From: CAZVEV01 sp964625865
GTDB taxonomy: Bacteria > Planctomycetota > Phycisphaerae > SM23-33
NCBI GenBank assembly: GCA_964625865.1
Contig: CAZVEV010000037.1
Location: 1-33,186, forward strand
Direction: 5' to 3'
Length of the DNA stretch: 33,186 nt
The stretch's first letter is position 1. Each line of letters begins with the position of its first letter. The position numbers and the translations under genes are program-made. Positions 1-7,893 of the stretch are shown in pieces. The notes beneath the pieces were generated by a model. It was not told the origin of the DNA and did not search any database. It was given only the letters and a program-made list of their open reading frames with translations.

Positions 1-287
1 GAATTCCGATCTACTCGTTGCGGCTGGATGGTTCTCCGACAGGCTCCTAGCCGCCTGCCGAGCGAGCAAGTGACCCTCCCCCCGCCTGGCGCGGCCAAAC
101 GCGGCCTGCGCAATGCCAGGGACCTTCTCGACGTTCGTACGGGGACGCGACGGACCTGACCAGGGCCGACGACCGTATCCCTCACTTGCGCGGCCGGCGG
201 CCGATCGACTGTCGCAAATGGTCCATGATATGTCCCCGGCCGATCTGGTAGACTCACGGCCCGGCAGAGACAGCGAAAGGAAGACAC
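1..287. other. Non-coding left edge of the window
   Basis: No supportable gene lies here. Open frames on both strands have no family resemblance and overlap the real sulfatase gene out of frame. The last bases before the sulfatase carry a purine-rich ribosome binding site (AAAGGAAG at about 276-283, five bases before the ATG). A TAGACT box near 249-254 could be a -10 element, but I see no matching -35. Confidence 0.5.
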
Positions 288-1835
288 ATGACCACACCGG
301 CCAATACACGACGCGATTTCCTGAAGATCATGGGCATCGGCGCCGCGGCGCTGGCGACCCCGTCGGCCCTCCGGGCCGACGCAGCGACGACCGACCGCCC
401 CAACATCCTGTTCATCTTCACCGACGACCACGCCCGCCAGGCCATCAGCGCCTACAAGTCGAAGATCAACACCACGCCGCACATCGACCGGATCGCGAAA
501 GAGGGCATGCGCTTTAACAACTGCTACGTCACCAACTCGATCTGCGCGCCGGCCCGTGCGGTGATCCAGACGGGTAAGCACAGCCATCTCAACGGTGTGC
601 TCGACAACCGTATGCGGTTCGACGGCAGCCAGCAGACGTTTCCCAAGCTGCTCCGCAAGGCCGGCTACCAGACGGCGATCGTGGGCAAGTGGCACCTCAA
701 GAGCCTGCCCGTCGGCTTCGACTACGACGAGGTCCTGCCCGGGCAGGGCGCCTACTACAACCCGCTGATGCTCGTCCAGGGCAAGAAGGTCAAGCACACT
801 GGGTACGTCACCGACATCGTGACCACCCTCGGGCTGGACTGGCTCAAGAACAAGCGCGACACGTCCAAGCCGTTCATGCTGATGCTCCAGCACAAGGCCC
901 CCCACCGCCGCTGGGAGCCCGGGCCCAAGCACCTGACGATGTACGACGACGTGACGATCCCCGAGCCGAGCAACCTGTTTGACGACTACTCCGGACGCGG
1001 GACGGCGGCCAGGACGCAGGACATGTCCATCGCCAAGACGATGAACTCCAGCGACCTGAAGTTCAATCCGCCCCGCGGGGCCACGCCCGAGCAACTGAAA
1101 GCCTGGAACGCGGCCTACGGGCCCAAGAACGCGAAGTTCAAAGCCGCCAACCTGCAGGGCAAGGCCCTGATCCGCTGGAAGTATCAGCGCTACATCAAGG
1201 ACTACCTCCGCTGCATCGCCTCGGTCGACGACAACATCGGTCGCGTGCTGAAGTACCTCGACGAGTCGGGGCTGGCCAAGAACACCGTCGTGATCTACTC
1301 GTCGGATCAGGGCTTCTACCTCGGCGAGCACGGGTGGTTCGACAAGAGGTTCATGTACGAGGAATCGTACTCCACGCCGCTGATCGCCCGCTGGCCGGGC
1401 GTGACGAAACCCGGCTCGGTCAACGACGACCTGGTCTCGAACCTCGACTTCGCCCAGACGTTCCTCGACATCGCCGGCGTCGCCCAGCCCGCCGACATGC
1501 AGGGGCTCAGCCTCAAGCCGCTCCTGAAAGGCACCACCCCCGCTAACTGGCGAAAGAGCCTCTACTACCACTACTACGAGTTCCCCGGCGCCCATTCGGT
1601 CCGCCGCCACGAAGGCGTCATGACCGGCCGCTACAAACTGATGCACTTCTACGACCTGAAGGAATGGGAACTGTACGACCTCAAGACCGACCCCACCGAG
1701 ATGAAGAGCGTCTACGCCGAGACCGCCTACGCCGCCAAGGTCACCGAACTGAAAGCCGAACTCCAACGCCTCCGCAAGGTCTACAAACTCCCTCCCAACT
1801 CGCCGCTGAAGACTCGAACCCGCAAACGCAAGTAG
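288..1835 (+). CDS. Tat-exported sulfatase (S1 family, formylglycine type)
   Basis: Predicted arylsulfatase-type enzyme that hydrolyses sulfate esters, probably on a polysaccharide, outside the cytoplasm. The 515-residue protein opens with a twin-arginine signal (TRRDFLK, residues 7-13), then a hydrophobic stretch and a likely cleavage site near residue 30. The fold then follows the family order: metal-binding FTDDH (44-48), formylglycine site CAPAR with the modified cysteine at 86, TGKHSH (95-100), GKWHL (133-137), H206, and the metal pair D340-Q341 in SSDQGFYLGEHGW. Length is normal. The cysteine must be oxidised by a formylglycine-generating enzyme or anaerobic maturase, neither of which is in the window. 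The ATG at 288 follows a good ribosome binding site. A GH127 gene starts 48 bp downstream on the same strand, suggesting joint glycan degradation. The substrate cannot be read from sequence; the lysine/arginine-rich C-terminus is unremarkable. Confidence 0.95.
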   Translation: MTTPANTRRDFLKIMGIGAAALATPSALRADAATTDRPNILFIFTDDHARQAISAYKSKINTTPHIDRIAKEGMRFNNCYVTNSICAPARAVIQTGKHSHLNGVLDNRMRFDGSQQTFPKLLRKAGYQTAIVGKWHLKSLPVGFDYDEVLPGQGAYYNPLMLVQGKKVKHTGYVTDIVTTLGLDWLKNKRDTSKPFMLMLQHKAPHRRWEPGPKHLTMYDDVTIPEPSNLFDDYSGRGTAARTQDMSIAKTMNSSDLKFNPPRGATPEQLKAWNAAYGPKNAKFKAANLQGKALIRWKYQRYIKDYLRCIASVDDNIGRVLKYLDESGLAKNTVVIYSSDQGFYLGEHGWFDKRFMYEESYSTPLIARWPGVTKPGSVNDDLVSNLDFAQTFLDIAGVAQPADMQGLSLKPLLKGTTPANWRKSLYYHYYEFPGAHSVRRHEGVMTGRYKLMHFYDLKEWELYDLKTDPTEMKSVYAETAYAAKVTELKAELQRLRKVYKLPPNSPLKTRTRKRK

Positions 1836-1883
1836 CAACACCTCGCGTGGTCTGAAGATGCGAATGGACACGAGGAACGGAAC

Positions 1884-3803
1884 ATGAAGACCCTCCGCAA
1901 GCTGACGCCGGCGAGGCTTGTTGATGTTGAGATCAACGATGCCTTCTGGACGCCGCGGCTGGATGTGAACCGCGACGTGACCTTGCCGATCCAGTACGGC
2001 CACTGCAAGAGAACCGGGCGGCTGGATGCGATGAAGTGGACAGAGGGCAGGGGCCGCATGCCGCATATCTTCTGGGACTCGGACGTGGGCAAGTGGATCG
2101 AGGCGGCTGCGTATTCCCTGGCGACGTGTCCGGACAAGGCGCTGGAGCGCAAGGTTGATCGCGTAATCGACGTGCTGGCCGACGGGCAGTGCGACGACGG
2201 GTATCTGAACTCGTTCTTCACGCGGGTCGAGCCGGACAAGCGATGGACGAACCTCCGCGACTGCCACGAGCTGTACTGCGCGGGCCACCTGACCGAGGCG
2301 GCGGTGGCGTACTACGAGGCGACCGGCAAGCGGAAGCTGCTCGACGTGATGTGTCGCTACGTGGATTACATCGACAGCGTCTTCGGCCCACGGCGCGGGC
2401 AGATGAAGGGCTATCCCGGGCACGAGGAGATCGAGCTGGCGCTGGTCAAGCTCTACCACGTCACGGGCCGGCAGCGGTACCTGGCGCTGTCGAAGTTCTT
2501 CATCGACCGGCGCGGGGCGACGCCGCACTACTACGACCGCGAGGCCACCGCACGCGGGGACGATCCGAAGACGTGGCACTTCACCAGCTACACTTACAAC
2601 CAGTCGCACCTGCCCGTGCGCGAACAGAAAGAGGTCGTCGGCCACGCCGTGCGGGCCTGTTACCTCTATGCCGGGATGGCCGACGTCGCCGGCGAGACGG
2701 GCGACCGGACGCTGCTGGCCGCCTGCAAACGACTCTGGAAGAACGTGACGCAGCGTCGCATGTACATTCACGGCGGCATTGGCCCGACGTGCCGGAACGA
2801 GGGCTTCACCGCCGACTACGACCTGCCCAACGAGACCGCCTACGCCGAAACGTGCGCCGCGATCGCGTTGGTGTTCTTCGCCCACCGCATGGTGCAGATC
2901 GACCCGAACGCCGCGTACGCCGACGTGATGGAGCGTGCCCTCTACAACAACGTGCTGGCCGGCGTGTCGCAGGACGGCAAGGCGTTCTTCTACGGAAACC
3001 CGCTGTCGGCCTATCCGGGCGTAACGCCCAACCGCGGCGCCCGCCCCGGCCGGGACCACTATCGGCGCAGCGCGTGGTTCGGTTGTGCGTGCTGCCCGCC
3101 CAATCTCGCGAGGATGCTGGCCTCGCTGGGCCAATACATCTACTCGTCGGCCCGCAACCAGGCCTGGGTTCACCTGTACGCCGGCGGCCTGGCGAAGTTG
3201 GACGTCGGCCCGCAAACCGTCATGCTCGAGACCAGGACGCGATATCCGTGGGACGGGCTTGTGCGCGTGACGGTTCAGCCCGAGACGCCCGCGACGTTCA
3301 CGCTGGCACTGCGGATTCCCGGCTGGTGTCGCGGGGCGAGGCTGACGGTCAACGGCAAGGCGGTGCGGCTGGGCCCGATCACGGTCAAGGGCTACGCGAA
3401 GGTCAAACGTCTCTGGGCCAAGGGCGACCGCGTCGAACTCGTGCTGCCCATGCCCGTCGAGCGCATCGAGGCCCATCCGAAGGTCCGCCAGGACCGCGGG
3501 GCCGTCGTCCTGCAGCGCGGGCCGGTGGTCTACTGCCTTGAACAGGTCGACAACGGGCCTGACCTTCGCGGCATCGTCCTGCCGCGGGAGGCGAAGCTGA
3601 CAGCCCGGATGGACCCGAAGCTGTTCGGCGGCGTAGGCGTGATCACGGGCAAGGCGGTGCGATACGAGGCGGGCAAGTGGACGGGCGGTCTGTATCGTCC
3701 GGCGGCATCGAAGAGGCGGGCGGCGCCGATCAAGGCCATCCCGTACTTCCTGTGGGCCAACCGTGCCAGGGGCGAGATGCTGGTGTGGATTCGCGAGCAG
3801 TAG
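1884..3803 (+). CDS. GH127-family beta-L-arabinofuranosidase (DUF1680)
   Basis: Predicted glycoside hydrolase that removes terminal beta-L-arabinofuranose or a related sugar. The 639-residue length fits GH127. Residues known from the characterised bifidobacterial enzyme HypBA1 appear to be conserved: a likely acid/base glutamate E306 (CRNEGF), zinc ligands E322 and C324 (AYAETCA), and the paired cysteines C403-C404 in CACCPPN, one of which acts as nucleophile. This mapping is from memory of the family, without an alignment. An (alpha/alpha)6-barrel N-terminal half is followed from about residue 425 by a beta-rich half. I see no signal peptide, so the enzyme is probably cytoplasmic or otherwise exported, unlike the Tat-bearing sulfatase just upstream. 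The start is supported by GAGGAA eight bases before the ATG. GH127, GH142 and GH146 are hard to separate by eye, so substrate is uncertain. Confidence 0.92.
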   Translation: MKTLRKLTPARLVDVEINDAFWTPRLDVNRDVTLPIQYGHCKRTGRLDAMKWTEGRGRMPHIFWDSDVGKWIEAAAYSLATCPDKALERKVDRVIDVLADGQCDDGYLNSFFTRVEPDKRWTNLRDCHELYCAGHLTEAAVAYYEATGKRKLLDVMCRYVDYIDSVFGPRRGQMKGYPGHEEIELALVKLYHVTGRQRYLALSKFFIDRRGATPHYYDREATARGDDPKTWHFTSYTYNQSHLPVREQKEVVGHAVRACYLYAGMADVAGETGDRTLLAACKRLWKNVTQRRMYIHGGIGPTCRNEGFTADYDLPNETAYAETCAAIALVFFAHRMVQIDPNAAYADVMERALYNNVLAGVSQDGKAFFYGNPLSAYPGVTPNRGARPGRDHYRRSAWFGCACCPPNLARMLASLGQYIYSSARNQAWVHLYAGGLAKLDVGPQTVMLETRTRYPWDGLVRVTVQPETPATFTLALRIPGWCRGARLTVNGKAVRLGPITVKGYAKVKRLWAKGDRVELVLPMPVERIEAHPKVRQDRGAVVLQRGPVVYCLEQVDNGPDLRGIVLPREAKLTARMDPKLFGGVGVITGKAVRYEAGKWTGGLYRPAASKRRAAPIKAIPYFLWANRARGEMLVWIREQ

Positions 3804-3861
3804 CGACGGACGCTGGGGCGTATCCCATTGCCTGGAGGGATGGTATCATATGCAGAAACAC

Positions 3862-3877
3862 GGCGAGCAAGCTCGCC
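3862..3877. repeat. Short perfect palindrome between GH127 and rsmD
   Basis: Seven-base arms GGCGAGC and GCTCGCC surround two bases, followed by CCGCTAAA. It lies between the GH127 stop and the chosen rsmD start. It looks like one of the several word-like palindromes found in the intergenic spaces of this window. It has no T-tract, so it is not a typical intrinsic terminator. Confidence 0.6.
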
Positions 3878-3932
3878 CGCTAAACGTGTGCGATGGTATG
3901 CGAGCGGTCTTGCGCGGCGCCTGCGAGAACAC

Positions 3933-4532
3933 ATGCAGATCATGGCCGGACAGTTCAAGGGACGTAAGCTCCTGCCGCCGAAGGGTCGGCGGACGACGCG
4001 TCCGATCACGGGCCTGGCGCGGAAGTCGCTGTTCGACATCCTGGCGCCGTGGCTTGACGGCGCGATCGTGCTGGACCTGTTTACGGGCACGGGCACGATC
4101 GGGCTGGAGGCGATCAGCCGCGGGGCGACCCTCTGCTGCTTCGCCGAGCGCGACGGGGCCGCCCTGGCGCGGCTGCGACGGAACATCGAAACGCTGGGCG
4201 CTGCGGATCGGGCGATCGTCTGGGCGGGCGACGTCTACGCGGGGCTGGCCAAGCGCCTGGAGCGTCTGGCCCGGTCGGTGGACGTGGCGTTCGTGGACCC
4301 GCCGTACGCCCAGAGTGCGGCCTGGGAGTGGCCCGAGGCGATCAAGCGGCTGTTCGGCCCGATCGCCGACGTGCTGGCCTCCGACGGTCTGGTCGTCCTG
4401 CGAACCGGCGGGAAGGCTGAGGTGCCCGAGACCGTCGGGCCGTTGGCCGTCCGGCGCGTCAAACAGTACGGTGACATGCACCTGACCTTCCTGGGCCTGG
4501 CACAGCATGCGGAGGGAGGCGCCGATGGCTAA
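3933..4532 (+). CDS. rsmD: 16S rRNA (guanine-N2)-methyltransferase RsmD
   Basis: Methylates G966 (E. coli numbering) of 16S rRNA in the assembling small subunit, using S-adenosylmethionine. The 199-residue product has the family layout: an N-terminal RNA-facing segment (MAGQFKGRKL, then RPITGLARKSLFDIL), the SAM-binding motif DLFTGTGTIGLEA (48-60) and the catalytic motif DPPY (122-125). The frame is open further upstream, to a TTG at 3828 and an ATG at 3840, but homologues begin at the MQIMAGQ-like position and the extra stretch contains a palindrome, so 3933 is preferred; ATG 3942 is also possible. The stop overlaps the next gene by 8 bp, so rsmD and the DUF58 gene are probably cotranscribed. 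The family RPTT motif reads RPIT here. Confidence 0.93.
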   Translation: MQIMAGQFKGRKLLPPKGRRTTRPITGLARKSLFDILAPWLDGAIVLDLFTGTGTIGLEAISRGATLCCFAERDGAALARLRRNIETLGAADRAIVWAGDVYAGLAKRLERLARSVDVAFVDPPYAQSAAWEWPEAIKRLFGPIADVLASDGLVVLRTGGKAEVPETVGPLAVRRVKQYGDMHLTFLGLAQHAEGGADG

Positions 4533-5427
4533 GTCCTCCTATCTCTACTTCGAGCCCGAGCGCGTCGCGAAGCTGAAAAACATCAGCATTCTCGCCCGCC
4601 AGGCCGTCGAGGGGTTCATCACGGGCCTGCACCGCAGCCCGCACCGGGGCTTTTCGGTCGAGTTCTCCGAGCACCGCGAGTACTCGCCCGGCGACGACCT
4701 GCGCCACCTGGACTGGGTCGCCTGGGGGCGGTCCGACCGGTACTACATCAAGCAGTACGAGCAGGAGACCAACCTGCGGGCCTACATCCTGCTCGACGTC
4801 AGCCGGTCCATGGACTTCACGATGGGCCAGGGCGTCACGAAGTTCGTCTACGGCTGCTTCCTCGCCGCCTGCCTGAGCTACCTCATGTCTCGCCAGCAGG
4901 ACATGGTCGGCATGATCGCATTCGACGAGGCCATGCGGTTCCACCTGAGCCCGGGCTCGACGCCGGCGCACCTGGACCGGATCTTCTCGCACCTCGAGCA
5001 GATCAAGCCGGGCAGGCAGACGGCGATGGCGGGAACGTTCCACGAGCTGGCCGACAGCATCAAGAAGCGCGGGCTGATTATCGTGATCTCGGACCTGTAC
5101 GACGACCCGGGCGAGGTGGTCAAGGCGCTGCAGCATTTCGTGTACAAGAAGCACCAGATCATCGTCTTCCACGTGATGGACCAGGCCGAACTGGACTTCC
5201 CGTTCACGAAGATGCACACGTTTGTGGACATGGAAACCAACCAGCGCCTGCAGGTCGACCCGCGGTACCTCCGCGAACCGTATCTCGACGAGATCAACGC
5301 CTTCATCGAGGGCTACCGCCGCGAGTGCTCGCTGCGGAAGATTGAGTACGTCCTGACGTCGACGACCCAGCCGTATGACAAGATGCTGCTGGAGTACCTC
5401 GCCCGCCGAAAGGCGATACTGAAATGA
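4525..5427 (+). CDS. DUF58 domain protein with VWA-like metal site
   Basis: 300-residue DUF58 protein. It carries the family core around residues 51-81 (REYSPGDDLRHLDW, then YYIKQYEQE) followed by a von Willebrand A-like fold with a MIDAS-type DVSRS (D91, S93, S95). DUF58 proteins usually occur with MoxR AAA ATPases and BatA/BatB membrane proteins in envelope or stress-related systems of poorly defined role. Here the BatA-like protein follows directly, but no MoxR gene lies upstream, where rsmD sits instead. The start at 4525 is chosen because GGAGGGAGG (4511-4519) is correctly spaced before it; the earlier ATG at 4507 would put that site inside the gene. No membrane segment is evident, so it is probably cytoplasmic or membrane-associated through its partner. 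Confidence 0.9.
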   Translation: MAKSSYLYFEPERVAKLKNISILARQAVEGFITGLHRSPHRGFSVEFSEHREYSPGDDLRHLDWVAWGRSDRYYIKQYEQETNLRAYILLDVSRSMDFTMGQGVTKFVYGCFLAACLSYLMSRQQDMVGMIAFDEAMRFHLSPGSTPAHLDRIFSHLEQIKPGRQTAMAGTFHELADSIKKRGLIIVISDLYDDPGEVVKALQHFVYKKHQIIVFHVMDQAELDFPFTKMHTFVDMETNQRLQVDPRYLREPYLDEINAFIEGYRRECSLRKIEYVLTSTTQPYDKMLLEYLARRKAILK

Positions 5428-7766
5428 ACGGGCTGTTTAGCTTCACAACTCCGCTGCTGCTGATCGGCCTCGCGGCGGCGGCCATTCCGTTCCTGCTGCA
5501 CCTGCTGTCCAGCGTCAAGGCCCAGGAGGTCTACTTCCCCACGCTGCGGTTCCTGCAACTGAGCATGGAGAAGACAGCCAGGCGAAGGCGGATCCAGCAC
5601 TGGCTGCTGCTCCTGCTGCGCTCGCTGCTGCTGGCGTTGCTGGCGATCGGGGCGGCCGAGCCGCTGTCGCGGGCTACCGGGGGATGGCTCACCGGGCGAA
5701 GCTACGCCGCCGTGCTGATCGTCGACAACAGCTTCTCCATGCTCGCCGAGGGCGACGTGCCCGCCGACCAGGCCGCCAACCCCGACGATCGGACGCGACT
5801 GGCCCGGGCGAAGCGTCAGGCCGCCGCCCTGCTGGAGTCGACGGGCAAGCCCACGGTGGCGGCGGTGATGACCACCGTGGGAGGGGTCGTGCCCGATGAC
5901 CTGACCGCCGACGTGGACGATCTGGTCCGGGCCGTCAGCGCCGCACGGATCGGCTACGGCCCGTCGCTGCTGGCCCAGCGGGTGGCCAGTGCGGTCGACC
6001 TGCTCGCCCACGACTCGTCGCCGCAGAAGTCGATCTACGTGCTGTCGGACATGCAGAAGACGAGTTTCGACGAGGTGGCCCAACTGCGCGAGTTGGCGGC
6101 GGCCAAGGACGTCCACCTGCTGATCGTCGACACCTCCGGCGCCGGCGCCGACGACAACGTCGCGGTGACCAAGGTCCAGGTGGCGGGCAAGTACGTGCTG
6201 AACCAGAGAGCCACCGTCCGGGCCACGCTGGTCAACTCCGCGTCAACGCCGCGGACCTTCGAGGCCTCGGTCCGGATCGACGGGCGCGGCGAGGTGGCCC
6301 GGCTGGAGGGTCTGCTGGGCGCCGGCGAGGGCAAGATCGTCTCGTTCCCGGGCTTCCAACTCGATCGGGCCGGCGCCGTCGGAGGCGAGGTCTTCGTCAA
6401 GGTCGCCAGCAAGGACATCCTGCCCCTGGACAACATGCGGCGGTTCAGCCTGGACGTCGCCGGCGGCGTGCCCGTGCTGATCGTCGCCGGCCCCAGCCCC
6501 CCCGGTGTGCCGGCGACCCTCGGATCCGCGGGCATGCTCGAAGTGGCGCTGGACCCGTTCGGCGCCAGTGCGGCCTCCGCCGTCGGGCCGGGGCCCTCGC
6601 GGTGGTCGGTCTCGCCCCGAACGATCAGCGCCCGGCGATTCGGGCCGAACGACCTGGCCAAGGTCGACGCGGCGTTCTTCTGCAACGTACCGACCTTCAC
6701 CCCCGCCCAGGCCCGGGCCATGATTGCTTTTGCTCGCGGCGGCGGGACGGTGGTGATCTTCCCGGGCCCGGACACCGATGCGGCGAACTATAACCGCCTG
6801 CTGGCTGACGAATCGGACGACGGACCGCTGCTGCCCGCTCAACTGGGCCAGGCCGTCGGCCAGGTCGGTCCGACCGCGGGGGCCGTCCGCGTCGACTGGG
6901 TCGACACGACGCATCCGTATCTTGTCGGTCTGCACGAAAAGGCCGGCGACTACCTCGGCGTGCGCGTCCAGCGCTACTTCCGCCTGGTCAAGCTCAGCCC
7001 GAGCAGGCGGACCTTGCTTCGGCTGGCCGCCGTGGACGACGACGGCAGCCACCACCCGCTGATGCTGACCGACCGCTGCGGGGCCGGGCGCGTCGTGCTG
7101 TGCACCACGACGGCCTCGCGTCAGTGGTCCAACCTGCCCGTGGCCCAGGCCAACGTCTTCCTGCCCATGATGGTGCGGATCAGCCTGCTGGCGAGGCGCG
7201 GGGCGGGGAGCAACAACACCCACGAGGCCGGCGGGCAGGTGGTCATTGCGCCGCGCACGCGATGGGGCGAGAATACGGGCGTCTCGGCCGGGGCGCGGGT
7301 CAATGTCTTCGTCCCGGCCCGGCCGGATGAGAAGCCCACACCCCGCGCGCTGGCGCTGGCCGAGGGTCCGCAGGGCCTCGGCGCCCTGTTCAGGGAGACC
7401 GAGCGGATAGGCGAGTACCGGTGGGAGATCGAAGGCGACGGGCGGGTCACGCCGCACGCGGGGCGGTTCGTCGTGAACCCCTACGGCCCCGAGAGCCGCC
7501 TGACGACACTGTCGAGCAGCGAGCTGACCCGCACGCTGGCCGAGCGGGGCAACGACCGCGTATACGTCGCACCCACGATCGGAGCGGTCACCGAGGCGGC
7601 CCTGGCGGACTCCGAGCGGGACCGCTGGTGGGACGTCCTTCTGGTGGCCGCCATCATCGTCCTGGTGATCGAAGCCCTGGTCGCCAACCGCCAGCGCCGC
7701 CGCCCCGGCGACGAGGTGATCCCCGCCCACCTGAACCCGCGGATGGCCCCGTCTCGCGAGGCCTAG
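5424..7766 (+). CDS. BatA-like membrane protein with VWA domain
   Basis: 780-residue protein with the BatA N-terminal layout: membrane helix at about 7-27, a short linker, and a second helix at about 60-77 after TARRRRIQHW. A VWA domain follows with MIDAS motif DNSFS (D101, S103, S105). The middle contains a beta-rich region and, at about 350-480, a segment resembling the glutamine-amidotransferase-like domain of planctomycete BatA relatives, including ARGGGTVVIFPG. A last helix near 737-754 is followed by a basic cytoplasmic tail. The start overlaps the DUF58 stop (ATGA), implying translational coupling. Function is inferred only: a membrane partner of DUF58 and a MoxR ATPase encoded elsewhere. 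Confidence 0.87.
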   Translation: MNGLFSFTTPLLLIGLAAAAIPFLLHLLSSVKAQEVYFPTLRFLQLSMEKTARRRRIQHWLLLLLRSLLLALLAIGAAEPLSRATGGWLTGRSYAAVLIVDNSFSMLAEGDVPADQAANPDDRTRLARAKRQAAALLESTGKPTVAAVMTTVGGVVPDDLTADVDDLVRAVSAARIGYGPSLLAQRVASAVDLLAHDSSPQKSIYVLSDMQKTSFDEVAQLRELAAAKDVHLLIVDTSGAGADDNVAVTKVQVAGKYVLNQRATVRATLVNSASTPRTFEASVRIDGRGEVARLEGLLGAGEGKIVSFPGFQLDRAGAVGGEVFVKVASKDILPLDNMRRFSLDVAGGVPVLIVAGPSPPGVPATLGSAGMLEVALDPFGASAASAVGPGPSRWSVSPRTISARRFGPNDLAKVDAAFFCNVPTFTPAQARAMIAFARGGGTVVIFPGPDTDAANYNRLLADESDDGPLLPAQLGQAVGQVGPTAGAVRVDWVDTTHPYLVGLHEKAGDYLGVRVQRYFRLVKLSPSRRTLLRLAAVDDDGSHHPLMLTDRCGAGRVVLCTTTASRQWSNLPVAQANVFLPMMVRISLLARRGAGSNNTHEAGGQVVIAPRTRWGENTGVSAGARVNVFVPARPDEKPTPRALALAEGPQGLGALFRETERIGEYRWEIEGDGRVTPHAGRFVVNPYGPESRLTTLSSSELTRTLAERGNDRVYVAPTIGAVTEAALADSERDRWWDVLLVAAIIVLVIEALVANRQRRRPGDEVIPAHLNPRMAPSREA

Positions 7767-7778
7767 CGGGGCGAGGAT

Positions 7779-7859
7779 GATTTCAGATTGCAGCTCTCTG
7801 ATTCCAGATTTCAGATTGGAGATCTGAGAGTTGAGATATGAAATCTGAGATCTGAAATC
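7779..7859. repeat. AT-rich intergenic repeat cluster (GATTTCAGATTG words)
   Basis: The word GATTTCAGATTG occurs at 7779-7790 and again at 7807-7818, and its inverted form ATCTGAAATC at 7850-7859, with further partial copies such as GATCTGAGA and GAAATCTGAG between. The 7807-7816 and 7850-7859 arms are perfectly complementary over 10 bases and could fold. The block is much poorer in G and C than its surroundings and lies between the BatA-like stop and the cca promoter. I see no open frame in it. Confidence 0.75.
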
Positions 7860-7880
7860 GTCAATCGGCTGTGGTTCCGC

Positions 7881-7886
7881 TACAAT
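7881..7886 (+). promoter_or_regulatory. Probable -10 element of cca (TACAAT)
   Basis: TACAAT ends seven bases before the cca ATG. No ribosome binding site is visible between them, so transcription would start at or just beside the start codon. A convincing -35 is not seen at the usual 17-base distance, so this is a moderate call. Confidence 0.45.
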
Positions 7887-7893
7887 TCCGCCC

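Noticed and set aside
3840..3932. Upstream start for rsmD at ATG 3840
   Set aside because: GGAGGG directly abuts that ATG, too close to serve as a ribosome binding site; the extra 31 residues do not resemble RsmD and include a palindrome.
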